A program made the position numbers and the translations under genes. Shown in pieces: positions 8,820-17,759 of a DNA stretch of 64,000 bases. How positions within the stretch are numbered: position 1 is the stretch's first letter; the number at the start of each line of letters is the position of its first letter. Source of the DNA: Stappia sp. 28M-7. GTDB taxonomy: Bacteria > Pseudomonadota > Alphaproteobacteria > Rhizobiales > Stappiaceae. The notes beneath the pieces were generated by a model. It made no database searches. It was not told the origin of the DNA and was given only the letters and a program-made list of their open reading frames with translations. The DNA lies in NCBI RefSeq assembly GCF_014252955.1, contig NZ_JACMIA010000001.1, positions 4,268,501 to 4,332,500 of the forward strand, in the 5' to 3' direction.

Positions 8820-9788
8820 TCAGACCTTTCGCACGAAAGGCGTCTCGGCAACCGGTGTGACCGGCTTCCCGTTCTGGAACCAGGACAACAGGTTGTCGAC
8901 GACGAGCTGGCCCATCGCGTTGCGGGTGTGCTGCGACGCCGACCCGACATGCGGGAGCAGGACCACGTGCTCCAAGTCGATGAGCGCCTGCGGCACCCGC
9001 GGCTCGTCCTCGAAGACATCGAGACCGGCGGACAGGATCGTCCCGTCCTGCAAGGCCTTCACCAGCGCCGGCTCGTCGATCACCGTTCCGCGGCCGACAT
9101 TCACGACGATGCCCTCCGGCCCCAGCGCCTGCAGCACCTCGGCATTGACGATGCCCTTGGTGGAGGCCCCGCCCGGCGCCACCACCATCAGCGTGTCGCA
9201 GGCCTCGGCCATGCCCAGCAGCGTCTCGTGATAGCGATAGGCGACGTCCGGCTGGCGGGAGCGTCCATGATAGTGGATCTCGAGACCGAAGGCCTCTGCG
9301 CGCCTTGCAATCGCCTTGCCGATACGGCCGAGACCGAGAATGCCGAGCTTGCGGCCACGCAGCGTCGCGCGGGTCAGCGGGAACGGTCCCTTGGCCACCC
9401 ACTGGCCGGCGCGCAGGTAGCGCTCGGCGGCCGGCAACTCGCGCGCTGCCATCAGCAGCAAGCCCATCGCGGTATCGGCGACTTCCTCGCTCAACACATC
9501 AGGCGTGTTGGTGACGCAGATCCCCTTCGTCGCGCAGTAGCGCGCATCGACGGAATCGTAGCCGACGCCGAAATTGGCAACGATCTCCAGCGACGGCAGG
9601 CGGTCGATAAGTGCGGCATTGACCGGGATATGCGGACCACCCGCCACCGCCTGCACCCTTGCGCAGAGATCGGCCGGCAACGCGGCCACATCCGCAGCCG
9701 TCGCGCGGTGGACGGTGAACTGCTCGTCCAGGCTCGTCTCCACCAGCGGCAGCATGCGCCCGAGCATCAGGATTTCAGCCAAGGCCAT
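8820..9788 (-). CDS. D-isomer-specific 2-hydroxyacid dehydrogenase (glyoxylate/hydroxypyruvate reductase type)
   Basis: NAD(P)H-dependent 2-ketoacid reductase of 322 residues. The dinucleotide fold is GILGLGRIG (149-157), with HGRSRQ after the second strand; the Arg-Ser pair favours NADPH. The catalytic triad of the family is present: Arg 233 (VNVGRG), Glu 262 (FEDEPRVP) and His 280 (LLPHVGSAS). NFGVGYDSVD is the substrate loop. The likely substrate is glyoxylate, hydroxypyruvate or another small 2-ketoacid. It follows the LacI gene by 43 bases on the same strand and is the likeliest target or operon partner of that regulator. Confidence 0.9.
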   Translation of the reverse strand: MALAEILMLGRMLPLVETSLDEQFTVHRATAADVAALPADLCARVQAVAGGPHIPVNAALIDRLPSLEIVANFGVGYDSVDARYCATKGICVTNTPDVLSEEVADTAMGLLLMAARELPAAERYLRAGQWVAKGPFPLTRATLRGRKLGILGLGRIGKAIARRAEAFGLEIHYHGRSRQPDVAYRYHETLLGMAEACDTLMVVAPGGASTKGIVNAEVLQALGPEGIVVNVGRGTVIDEPALVKALQDGTILSAGLDVFEDEPRVPQALIDLEHVVLLPHVGSASQHTRNAMGQLVVDNLLSWFQNGKPVTPVAETPFVRKV

Positions 9789-9831
9789 TATGTCTCTCTC
9801 CCTTTCAGATCGAATGAAATGTTGCGGATCG

Positions 9832-10965
9832 TCACCCCGTTTGACCGCCTCCCGGCGGCGGAGTGCTCTCGCGGATGTTGAGGGACGGCGCGATCATGCG
9901 ACGCTCGTCGCTGACCGTTTCTCCGCCGATCTGGCGCAGGATCAGTTCCGCCGCCTCGCGGCCGATGCGCTCTGGATTGTTGCAGACGGACGTCAAAGAC
10001 GGCGAGCCGCCCGCAGCCCCGTCGGTATCGTCATAGCCGCCCACGGCCATGCCGTCCCCCGGCGCCACCCCGGTGCGCTTCAATGCATCGATCAGCCCGA
10101 AGGAAATAAGATCGTTGAAGCCGAAGACGGCCGTCGGTCGCGGATTTGCAGCAAGCAGCGCCGGCACGGCCTGGCGCCCATCCGCTTGCGTCATCAGTTC
10201 GGGGATGTCGACCTGGGCGGCCGGGTCGAGGCCGGCCGCTTCCAGTGCCTGGCGCCAGCCGAGATTGCGGTCGCGTCCGGCCGAACTGCGGCGCCTGCCG
10301 CCGACCATGGCGATGTGTTGGTGCCCCTGCGCGATCAGGTGCTCGGTCAGCATCCGCCCTCCGGCAACGTCATCGCCGCGCACCACCGGCGCGCGCGCGC
10401 CGTCCACGTCCCGGCAGATCAGCGTCACGGGAATGCCGGTCTCGACCAGCTGATTGATTTCCTCCGCGGTCGTGTCGACCGAGGCGCACAGAAGCAGGCC
10501 ATCTATGCGGTGTTGCAAGAGGCTATCGACAAAACTGCGCTGGCGCCGCACGTCGTCGCGGTGATTGCAGATCAGGACGACCTGCTGTTCCCGCCCCAGC
10601 TCGTCCTCCAGCGCCCGGAAAATCTCGGCGAAATAGGGATTGAGGATATCGTGGACGGCAATGCCGACCATGTTCGAGCGTGCCGTACGCAAGGCAGCCG
10701 CCGACCGGTTGTAGATGTACCCGACGCTGCGCGCATGCGCCTTGATCCGCTCGCGCGTTTCAGCGGCGACCAGCGGCGAGTTGCGCAAGGCAAGCGACAC
10801 GGTCGCCGTCGAGACCTGAAGTTCGGCGGCCATGTCGCCGAGAGTGATGCGGCGATGGGCGCTGCGCGAGGATCCGCGCGCGGACGGGCCTTCGGAAAGG
10901 CCGGATCCAGCCTCGCCCGCGGGCCTTTCGGGACGACCCCGGTTCGGGGAAGATCTGTCGCTCAC
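9832..10965 (-). CDS. LacI-family transcriptional regulator
   Basis: Regulator of 377 residues beginning at a GTG (10965) with GAGGGG upstream. The LacI HTH starts unusually late, near residue 38 (RRITLGDMAAELQVSTATVSLALRN), after a Ser/Arg/Gly-rich extension of about 37 residues that most LacI proteins lack. The hinge helix is ERIKAHARSVGYIYN. The periplasmic-binding-protein-like effector domain follows (NMVGIAVHDILNPYF to the C-terminus). A small sugar or sugar acid is the usual ligand class. Its neighbours are an EamA exporter upstream and a 2-hydroxyacid dehydrogenase downstream. A candidate operator lies 38 bases upstream of the start. Confidence 0.9.
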   Translation of the reverse strand: MSDRSSPNRGRPERPAGEAGSGLSEGPSARGSSRSAHRRITLGDMAAELQVSTATVSLALRNSPLVAAETRERIKAHARSVGYIYNRSAAALRTARSNMVGIAVHDILNPYFAEIFRALEDELGREQQVVLICNHRDDVRRQRSFVDSLLQHRIDGLLLCASVDTTAEEINQLVETGIPVTLICRDVDGARAPVVRGDDVAGGRMLTEHLIAQGHQHIAMVGGRRRSSAGRDRNLGWRQALEAAGLDPAAQVDIPELMTQADGRQAVPALLAANPRPTAVFGFNDLISFGLIDALKRTGVAPGDGMAVGGYDDTDGAAGGSPSLTSVCNNPERIGREAAELILRQIGGETVSDERRMIAPSLNIRESTPPPGGGQTG

Positions 10966-11003
10966 GATGCGCCCCTCGCGCCGGATCGCGTGTCCGCGAC
11001 CCT

Positions 11004-11011
11004 AATCGATT
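11004..11011. promoter_or_regulatory. Possible LacI-type operator core
   Basis: A perfect AATCGATT dyad with the central CG pair that most LacI-family operators share. It lies 38 bases upstream of the LacI start and just after the EamA gene. It is short enough to occur by chance, so it is only a candidate autoregulatory site. Confidence 0.3.
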
Positions 11012-11049
11012 GAAAGATCGCCCATCGCACCATGGCACACAAGGCGAAC

Positions 11050-11991
11050 CTACCCCCGTCCCTGCGATGCAGCCTCGGCCGCCACCTCGGCATGCGAGAT
11101 CTTGCGCTCGCGGTAGAGGATGTAGAGACCCGAGGCAGTGACGATGGCCGCGCCAATCACCGTGTAGACGGTCGGAACGTCGGCGAAGACCAGATAGCCG
11201 AGCGCCACCATCCACAGGATCTGCGTATACATGAAAGGCGCCAGCACCGGGGCGGGCGCCAGCACATGCGCACGGATCAGCGCGAAATGGCCGATACCGC
11301 CCAGCGCGCCGGTCGCCAGCAGCAGCACCCAATGCCAGGCACTGGACGGCATCTGCCAGGCGGAAATGCCAAAAGGCGCTATCGCGGTGGCTGCGACGAT
11401 TGCCGAGATCATCAGCATTCCGACCGGTGAATCCGTCTGCGTCAGCATCCGCGTGGTCAGCACGTAGATCGCATAGCAGAGCATCGAGCAGACCGAGAGA
11501 AGCGCTGCCCAGTGCATCTCTCCAAATCCCGGCCGGGTGACGACCAGAATGCCGATGAAGCCGACGATGATCGCCATCCAGCGGCGCATCCCGGCCCACT
11601 CGTTGAGCAGCGGCCCTGCCAGAGCAGTCACGACGAAGGGCGTCGCGAACATGATCGAGACCGTTTCGGCCAGCTGCATGTAGCGGATCGCGAAGAAGTT
11701 GAACGCCGTCGACCCCAGCAGGCAGAGCGCACGCAGGATCTGCAGCCCCCAGCGGCGCGTGTGCAGCACCTGCGGCGTACGCCAGAGACGGAACAGCAAG
11801 ATGCCGTAGAAGATATGCGTCATGAACCGCATCCACACGACCTGCTCGGTCGGCAGATACTGGCCGAGATACTTCGCTGTCGTATCGAGGCAGGAAAAGC
11901 ACAGGAACGCGAAACAGATCAGCGCAATGCCGACGAAACGCTCCGGAATGAGCTGGCGCCAGCCGCTGACAGCCCGTTGCAGGGAATCCAA
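11050..11991 (-). CDS. EamA-domain drug/metabolite transporter (DMT family)
   Basis: Ten-helix inner-membrane transporter of 313 residues with two EamA repeats (about 20-150 and 165-295). The first repeat holds YLPTEQVVWMRFMTH and the loop after helix 3; the second ends in VIGAAIVTASGLYILYRERK. Members usually export amino acids, nucleobases or metabolites. The start codon is TTG at 11991, chosen because GTGAGGG lies just upstream and no later Met fits the first helix. The LacI gene follows on the same strand after 84 bases. Substrate is unknown. Confidence 0.85.
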   Translation of the reverse strand: MDSLQRAVSGWRQLIPERFVGIALICFAFLCFSCLDTTAKYLGQYLPTEQVVWMRFMTHIFYGILLFRLWRTPQVLHTRRWGLQILRALCLLGSTAFNFFAIRYMQLAETVSIMFATPFVVTALAGPLLNEWAGMRRWMAIIVGFIGILVVTRPGFGEMHWAALLSVCSMLCYAIYVLTTRMLTQTDSPVGMLMISAIVAATAIAPFGISAWQMPSSAWHWVLLLATGALGGIGHFALIRAHVLAPAPVLAPFMYTQILWMVALGYLVFADVPTVYTVIGAAIVTASGLYILYRERKISHAEVAAEAASQGRG

Positions 11992-12245
11992 GATCTACCC
12001 TCACTCGTCTGCCGACAGGCGTCGGCAGGTCGACGCACTCCATCGGTCACGACCGGAATCGTGCATTTGTCCTATTAATTAGAGTAGATCAGGGAATGTT
12101 GCGACTTGTCATGTCGCGGAAATGCACACCGGCTATGCGCTGGGAGCAACCCGGACCACCGCCCTGCGCAGGGCGAACGCGCAGAGACGCGAAGCGCACC
12201 GGGGAGCGCTCCGCAAATTCTTCGAAAAACAGTCGAAAGACCGGC

Positions 12246-12716
12246 CTACTCGGCGTCATCGACCTCGAGATCGACCTCATCGACGGTCCGCGATCCGAGG
12301 TTCTTCTCGACCTGACGCAGAAGCTTGCGCAGCTTCTTTCGGTCCTTCTCGTCGAGACCTGCAAGCGCCTCGCGCTCCAGCCGCTTCCAGGAGCGGTCGA
12401 CGGTCTCGACCAGCGCCCGGCCCTCGTCGGTGAGAAAGACCCGGGCAAGGCGCCCGTCGGTTTCGGAGGCCGCGCGGCGCAGGAAGCCCTGCGCCGAAAG
12501 GCGGGTCACCATCTTGGTGATGGTCGGCGGCTGCACCGAAAGTACAGCCGCGAGCTGGCTCATGGTCTGGCCGTCATCTTCCGACAGGACCTTGAGCACG
12601 GCTTCCTGACCCGGATGAAGCCCGATCCGGGAGAGGTGGATGCCTGCGCGCGAACGATGGGCCTTGGCCGTTTGAGCCAGGCGAAACGTCACGCTCTTTT
12701 TGTAATTGAACGCCAT
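12246..12716 (-). CDS. MarR-family transcriptional regulator
   Basis: Winged-helix regulator of about 156 residues. The helix-turn-helix is TMSQLAAVLSVQPPTITKMVTRLSAQG, and the wing contains ASETDGRLARVFLTDEG, with the conserved D-x-R of MarR proteins. The C-terminal dimerisation helices end in an acidic tail (VDEVDLEVDDAE). I start at MAFNYKKS (12716), which has an AAGG-type ribosome site, rather than at upstream in-frame Met codons. It stands alone: 254 bases to the EamA gene and about 197 bases to the reductase gene on its 5' side. Target and ligand are unknown. Confidence 0.88.
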   Translation of the reverse strand: MAFNYKKSVTFRLAQTAKAHRSRAGIHLSRIGLHPGQEAVLKVLSEDDGQTMSQLAAVLSVQPPTITKMVTRLSAQGFLRRAASETDGRLARVFLTDEGRALVETVDRSWKRLEREALAGLDEKDRKKLRKLLRQVEKNLGSRTVDEVDLEVDDAE

Positions 12717-12913
12717 GTCCCGCCTTCTAATGCCGGCAAATGAAAGCTTGATGACAGCGAACGAAAATCGCGTCCACGCTTCACAGCCAATCCCCGGACA
12801 TGATGTCCTGCCACGCATAATGCGTCCGGAACGGCAAGGAATCAAAAGGGATTCGCCGTCACGGCGAAATCGCGGTCAGGCGGCCGGGCATTGGAGCGGA
12901 CAGGAAAGACGGC

Positions 12914-13501
12914 TCACCACCGCGCGAGCTTGCGTTTCACTTTTTCAAGATAGCGCCTGCGGCTGTCATCCGTGGAGGTATCCATCTTGTAGTGGGCAAG
13001 ATAGCGGACACGGCAGCGCGGATGGCAAAGCGCCCGGATGCCGCGCAACACGGTCTTGCGACCCGGCTCGCCGATTATCTTGGAGATCAGCCAGGACGCG
13101 CCGCAGGTCGTGACCACCGCGATCTTGCGGATATGCTGCATGCGTGGCCGCGTGCCGGTGGTCTCGGTCGGGATATCGAAGGTGACATGGGGGATCCAGA
13201 CCCGGTCCAGATATCCCTTGAGCATCGCAGGAAGCCCGTACCACCAGGTCGGGTAGACGAAGACCAGCGCCTCCGCCCACAGGATGTCGTCGACATGTTC
13301 GGCGACCGGGTCCCGGTTGACCGCCGGATCGGCATAGCGCCGCCACTCACCCTCCTGCATCACGGGATCGAAGCCGCGGGCATAAAGATCGGTAAGCCGC
13401 GTCTCGTGGCCGGCGGCGCGGAGCGTTTCCATCACCGTCCGGCAAAGGGACGCGGAAAAGCTGTCCGAGGCGGGATGGCAGAAGATCACCAGGACGCGCA
13501 T
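12914..13501 (-). CDS. Flavodoxin-fold NAD(P)H oxidoreductase (quinone-reductase type), second copy
   Basis: FMN/FAD-binding reductase of about 195 residues in the NQO1/KefF/MdaB superfamily. Phosphate-binding start MRVLVIFCHPASDSFSASL; flavin-edge motif FVYPTWWYGLPAMLKGYLDRV with the conserved WWYGLPA..KGYLDR. The ATG at 13501 shares its A with the stop codon of the upstream paralogue (TGATG), so the two are translationally coupled. It is the last gene of the seven-gene minus-strand run that starts with the THI5-like binding protein. The likely role is two-electron reduction of a quinone, flavin or heterocyclic product of the pathway. Substrate is unknown. Confidence 0.82.
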   Translation of the reverse strand: MRVLVIFCHPASDSFSASLCRTVMETLRAAGHETRLTDLYARGFDPVMQEGEWRRYADPAVNRDPVAEHVDDILWAEALVFVYPTWWYGLPAMLKGYLDRVWIPHVTFDIPTETTGTRPRMQHIRKIAVVTTCGASWLISKIIGEPGRKTVLRGIRALCHPRCRVRYLAHYKMDTSTDDSRRRYLEKVKRKLARW

Positions 13502-14082
13502 CAAAGCCTCTTAAGTTCTGCAGTCACGCGCGCGACGAAGGCCTTGCGCCCGGCCTCGTCGATCCGGTTCATGTCATAGAGCGCCAGATAGGACAGCCGC
13601 CCGGTCGGCGCGATGAGCGCCCGCAGCACCCGGCGGACCAGCTTGCGCGGCGGATCCCCGACGAGGCAGGCGCGAAGCCGGCTGCCGCCATAGGTGGTCA
13701 CTGCGACGAGCCGGCGGATGTGCTGGAGATTTGGCACGACCTTGCCGTCACGCATGCGGAAGGAAACCCCGGGCAGGAAGACACGGTCGAAATAGCCCTT
13801 CAGGATCGCCGGGAAGCCGAAGTTCCAGACCGGATAGACAAGGACGATCGCCTCCGCCCGCATCAGCTGCTCGACATACTCCGCCACCGGTTCGCGATTG
13901 CGTTCGACGTCGTGATAGGCGAGCCGCTCTTCCCGGCTGAGCACCGGGTCGAAGCCCCTGGCGTAGAGATCGCATTCCTCGACCGAATGGCCCGCCGCCA
14001 CGAGCACTCGCAAGACCTCGTTCTTCAGCGCGGTGGAGAAGCTTTCCTCCACCGGATGCGCATGGATGAGGAGCACGCGCAA
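13501..14082 (-). CDS. Flavodoxin-fold NAD(P)H oxidoreductase (quinone-reductase type), first copy
   Basis: Paralogue of the next gene, 193 residues. It starts MRVLLIHAHPVEESFSTAL and shares DLYARGFDPV, then VLVYPVWNFGFPAILKGYFDRVF. At the flavin edge it has VWNFGFPA where its neighbour has TWWYGLPA, so the two copies probably differ in substrate. The start is a TTG at 14082; the only ribosome-site candidate is the AGG next to the upstream stop codon, 10 bases away, so translation probably depends on coupling to the FAD oxidoreductase gene. Reductase chemistry is inferred from the fold; the substrate is not known. Confidence 0.82.
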   Translation of the reverse strand: MRVLLIHAHPVEESFSTALKNEVLRVLVAAGHSVEECDLYARGFDPVLSREERLAYHDVERNREPVAEYVEQLMRAEAIVLVYPVWNFGFPAILKGYFDRVFLPGVSFRMRDGKVVPNLQHIRRLVAVTTYGGSRLRACLVGDPPRKLVRRVLRALIAPTGRLSYLALYDMNRIDEAGRKAFVARVTAELKRL

Positions 14083-14092
14083 GGCTGAAGAC

Positions 14093-15493
14093 CTATCGCG
14101 CCAGACCGGGGAACAGGAAGGTCTGCTCGGCCGAGAAGTCGAAGTCCGGGTTCTCCCAGGCGATCATCTTGCCCGGATTGAGCAGGCCCTTGGGGTCGGC
14201 CTCGCCCTTGAAGGCGAGCTGAACCGCATCGGTCTGCTTCATGCCGCCCTCTTCCAGCGTGTAGCGATGCGGATTGAAGATCGGGCAGCCGAGATCCTCG
14301 TGGATGCGGATGATCTCGTTGAGACGCTCCTCGGTCGTGTAGCGCACCACCGGCAGGCCGAAGCAGGTGATCTTGCCGTCGAAACGGACGAATTCCAGGT
14401 GGCCCGGCACCTCGTCGCCGAGCATCTCCGAAAGCTTCACCGCCTTCTGCACATGGTCGGGGAAGGGATAGAGCACCTGCAGGTAGGTGATGGTCGGGTC
14501 GACCCTGAGACCGCGCAGCGTCGTGTGGTTCCAGGTCAGCTCATAGACCGGCGGCAGTCCCTTGCTCTCCTCCTCGCTCGCCAGGTCCGAGCGGTAGACG
14601 AAGTCCGCCCCTTTCTGGCGCCGGGTGAAGGCATCGAACGCGTCCATCGCGAAGGGCGCCACCATGAGCGCGCACACGGACTGGTCCGACCGCAGGAACT
14701 TGCGGTGCCGCAGGAAGTAGTCGTGCGGCAGCGGCGCGGCGATCGGCGCGATCTCCTTGGTCAGGATGCCGTCCTGATTGGCAACCGCGTCGGCGTAGCG
14801 TGCCGCGCCTGCGAAATCGTCGAAGCCGACGAGAACGTCGACCCAGTCGTAGGCCGCCGTCAGCGGCACGGTGACTTCGGTGATGATGCCATTGGTGCCG
14901 TAGGCATGGCTGACCTTGTGCATGTCCTCGCCGGACAGCGTCAGCACTCGCGGCTCGGCCTCCATCGTCACCACCTTCAGCGAGATGATGTTGCCGAAGT
15001 CCCGCAGTCCGCCCCAGTTGATCGATCCGACGCCGCCGGACCCGCCGGCAATGAAGCCGCCGATGGTTGCCGTCCGGTAGGTGGACGGGTGCATCCGCAG
15101 TTCCTGACCCGTGGAACGTACGGCCTCGTCGATGGCGTACATGATCGCGCCGGCCTCGGCCCGCACGAAACCGCGACCGGTCTCCAGCACCTGGTTCATC
15201 TCGGCAAGGCTGAGCACGACGCCGCCGGACAGCGGCATTGCCTGGCCATAATTGCCGGTCCCGGCGCCGCGCGTCGTCACCGGAATATTCAACTCGTAGC
15301 AGGCCTTCAGGACGCGGATGACATCCTCCTGGCTGCGGGCACTGACGACGATGTCGGCGGTAACGTCCTCGAGCTGGCGCTTGAGAACGGGCGAATACCA
15401 GAAGAAGTCGCGGCTCTTCTGCCGCACGATCTGCGGATTGTCCTCGATCGCCAGACCCTCCAGGGCGGTCTTGAGCGCGGCGATGTCATGCAT
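14093..15493 (-). CDS. FAD-binding oxidoreductase, GlcD/vanillyl-alcohol-oxidase superfamily
   Basis: Flavoenzyme of 466 residues. The N-terminal PCMH-type FAD domain shows VVSARSQEDVIRVLK, TTRGAGTGNYGQAMPLSGG and GSGGVGSINWGG. The C-terminal cap ends CPIFNPHRYTLEEGG..GLLNPGKM, the pattern of glycolate or D-lactate oxidase subunit GlcD. Family reactions are oxidation of 2-hydroxyacids or of benzylic/heterocyclic alcohols. It lies three bases after the amidohydrolase and ten before the first flavodoxin-fold reductase, in the same run as the THI5-like transporter. Context therefore favours oxidation of a heterocycle-derived intermediate over simple glycolate use. That is inference. Confidence 0.85.
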   Translation of the reverse strand: MHDIAALKTALEGLAIEDNPQIVRQKSRDFFWYSPVLKRQLEDVTADIVVSARSQEDVIRVLKACYELNIPVTTRGAGTGNYGQAMPLSGGVVLSLAEMNQVLETGRGFVRAEAGAIMYAIDEAVRSTGQELRMHPSTYRTATIGGFIAGGSGGVGSINWGGLRDFGNIISLKVVTMEAEPRVLTLSGEDMHKVSHAYGTNGIITEVTVPLTAAYDWVDVLVGFDDFAGAARYADAVANQDGILTKEIAPIAAPLPHDYFLRHRKFLRSDQSVCALMVAPFAMDAFDAFTRRQKGADFVYRSDLASEEESKGLPPVYELTWNHTTLRGLRVDPTITYLQVLYPFPDHVQKAVKLSEMLGDEVPGHLEFVRFDGKITCFGLPVVRYTTEERLNEIIRIHEDLGCPIFNPHRYTLEEGGMKQTDAVQLAFKGEADPKGLLNPGKMIAWENPDFDFSAEQTFLFPGLAR

Positions 15494-15496
15494 GAT

Positions 15497-16816
15497 TCAA
15501 GGCTCCATCAGATCGTCGAGTTCGCGATAGTCGGGCAGTGTGCGCTCAAGAGCAATGCCGGCGCGCATGACCCGGCGCGGTCCGGACGGCCGCGCGCAGA
15601 GTTCGTTCCAGTTGCGGGCCCGGAAAAGCACGAGATCAGCGGCCAGCCCCGCATCGATCCGCCCGCGCGTCGGATCGCCGAGCAGGCTCGCCGGTGTCGT
15701 CGTCACCGTGCGGATCCAGTCGTCGGCGGGATGGTCGAGATGGAGGATGCGCGTCGCCTGGGTGAACACCTCGACCATGTCGAGATCGCCATAGGCATAG
15801 AAGGGATCGCGCGTGTTGTCGGAGGCTACCGCAACAGGGATGCCCCGCGCCTTCATCTCGTGCAGCAGCGTCACGCCGCGCCAACGCGGTGTCCGCCCGG
15901 CCTGCCGGTCCATCAGATACATGTTGCAGAGCGGCAGCGACACCACGCCGATCCCCGCCTCTGCCACGAGGTCCAGCGTGCGGTCGGCCTCATCAGCGTC
16001 CTGCCGGGCCAGCGAGCAGCAATGGCCGCAGACGATCCGGCCCTCGAAGCGGTTGCGAAGCGCGCCCTCGGCAATAAGCGCCAGCGAGCGCGCCTGCGGG
16101 TCCGCGGTCTCGTCGACATGGAAGTCGAGGTCGAGACCGCGCTCGGACGCAGCGCGAAACAGGGCGTCGATATGCCCCTCTAGCCCCTCGATCATGTATG
16201 TGACGGCGCCGAGCGTGCCGCCCGTCTTCTTCACCGTGTCGGCGATCCGGTCGAGAAAACCAGGGATCAGAAGGCTCTCGACACCATAGAGGGCGGACGC
16301 CTGCAGCTCTATCCGGTCCATCCATTCCTGCCGGATCTCGGCGAAAAGCGGCCAGCTGATCTCGTCCTGCGGCGGAATGCTGTCGAGATGCGTGCGGATC
16401 ATCACCGTGCCGTGGGCATGGGCGCAGCGCAGGGCAAAGTCCATGCGCCGCCGCAGATCCGCTGCCGACCAGCGTGCCGGCCGATCTGCCGACACCGCTT
16501 CCAGCGCGCCGGGAAAGGTGCCGTCGGGATTGGGCCGGCGCGGCCAGATATGGCCCTTGTCGAGATGCGTGTGCATGTCGACAAAACCCGGCAGCACCAG
16601 TCCGCCGTCGAGCTCGACCATCGCCATTCTGTCCCGCTCGTCCAGCAGTCCCGGCGGCGCGATGGCGGCGATCTCGCCGTGCTCGATCAGGATGTCCGCG
16701 CGGCCGAGACCATCGCCGATATGGTTCAGCGTGCCGCTGGTGACGGCGCTCGGCACGGTGGCGTTGGCCAGCAGGACCCTGCCGGTTGCGGGAATTTCGG
16801 GCACGGCATGTGTCAT
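15497..16816 (-). CDS. Cytosine-deaminase-like amidohydrolase
   Basis: Metal-dependent amidohydrolase of 439 residues close to cytosine/isocytosine deaminases. Metal and catalytic motifs in order: PGFVDMHTHLDKG, LDFHVDETADP, CGHCCSLA and VASDNTRDPFYAYGD. The last corresponds to the DDVxDPW-type motif of CodA. The small beta-sandwich domain is formed by both ends. It starts four bases after the ABC permease and stops three before the FAD oxidoreductase, so it is inside the transport operon. Deamination of a pyrimidine-like base brought in by that transporter is the simplest reading. The DNT replacement in the last motif suggests a substrate other than cytosine. Confidence 0.85.
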   Translation of the reverse strand: MTHAVPEIPATGRVLLANATVPSAVTSGTLNHIGDGLGRADILIEHGEIAAIAPPGLLDERDRMAMVELDGGLVLPGFVDMHTHLDKGHIWPRRPNPDGTFPGALEAVSADRPARWSAADLRRRMDFALRCAHAHGTVMIRTHLDSIPPQDEISWPLFAEIRQEWMDRIELQASALYGVESLLIPGFLDRIADTVKKTGGTLGAVTYMIEGLEGHIDALFRAASERGLDLDFHVDETADPQARSLALIAEGALRNRFEGRIVCGHCCSLARQDADEADRTLDLVAEAGIGVVSLPLCNMYLMDRQAGRTPRWRGVTLLHEMKARGIPVAVASDNTRDPFYAYGDLDMVEVFTQATRILHLDHPADDWIRTVTTTPASLLGDPTRGRIDAGLAADLVLFRARNWNELCARPSGPRRVMRAGIALERTLPDYRELDDLMEP

Positions 16817-16820
16817 GAGA

Positions 16821-17696
16821 TCAGGAGTCCCGCTTGATCGCGCTTTCGTGCCAGTGGCGCAGAAGAAGATGCGACAGCACGCTCAAGCTGGCGAAGATGA
16901 TGATGCCCGTGACCGAGATGAGCAGGATGGCGGCGAACATGCGCGGGATGTTCAGCCGGTAGCTCGCCTCCAGGATCTTGAAGGCAAGGCCCGAGCCGAG
17001 ACCGCCGGTGCCGGCGACGAACTCCGCCACGATGGCACCGATCAGCGACAGTCCCCCGGCGATCTTCAACCCGCCGAGGAAATAGGGCAGCGCCGCCGGC
17101 AGGCGGAGATAGCGCAGCGTCTGCCAGCGGGTGGCACCATAAAGCTGGAACAGGTTGCGCAGATTGTGATCGGCGGAGTTCAGCCCGAGCGTCGTGTTCG
17201 ACAGGATCGGGAAGAACGCAACGATCCACGCGCAGATCAAAAGGCCAGCGATCTTCGAGGGGACATAGATGAAGATCAGCGGCGCGATCACGATGACCGG
17301 GGTCACCTGCAGGATCACCGCATAGGGAAAGAAAGACATCTCCACCCATTTCGACTGGGCGAAGAGCACCGCCAGGCCGACACCGCCGACGGTAGCGATG
17401 ACCAGCGCCCCCAGGGTGATCGCGATGGTGATCAGCAGGGCCGGCCACAACATCGACCAGTCGGAGATCAGCGCCTGCACCACCCGGTCCGGACCCGGCA
17501 GGATGTAGTGGGGCACCTTGAAGGCAACGACATACCATTGCCACAGGGCGATGGTGGCGATCATCACCACCACCGGCAGCAGCCAGCGGGCGGTCCGGTC
17601 GATACGCTCGCGGCGCGCCTTGCGCTGTTCCGCCGGGTCGACGGGCGCGGCCGCCTCGACGCTCGGGCTTGCGGTCGTGTCCAGGTTGGCCGTCAT
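16821..17696 (-). CDS. ABC transporter permease (SsuC/TauC/ThiX type)
   Basis: Inner-membrane permease of about 291 residues with six predicted helices and a 45-residue N-terminal cytoplasmic segment. The EAA-type coupling loop appears as LYGATRWQTLRYLRLPAALPYFLGGLKIAGGLSLIGAIVAEF. It belongs to the nitrate/sulfonate/taurine/pyrimidine group whose binding proteins are NMT1/THI5-like. The ATG at 17696 (MTANLD) is taken over an upstream in-frame Met. It lies 63 bases after the ATPase and four before the deaminase-like gene. Confidence 0.9.
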   Translation of the reverse strand: MTANLDTTASPSVEAAAPVDPAEQRKARRERIDRTARWLLPVVVMIATIALWQWYVVAFKVPHYILPGPDRVVQALISDWSMLWPALLITIAITLGALVIATVGGVGLAVLFAQSKWVEMSFFPYAVILQVTPVIVIAPLIFIYVPSKIAGLLICAWIVAFFPILSNTTLGLNSADHNLRNLFQLYGATRWQTLRYLRLPAALPYFLGGLKIAGGLSLIGAIVAEFVAGTGGLGSGLAFKILEASYRLNIPRMFAAILLISVTGIIIFASLSVLSHLLLRHWHESAIKRDS

Positions 17697-17759
17697 GCGG
17701 TCGTCCTCTGGCTGTTCGGCGAAAAAGCGGCGCAGGTCGCCTCGACCCGGCACCGCAAC

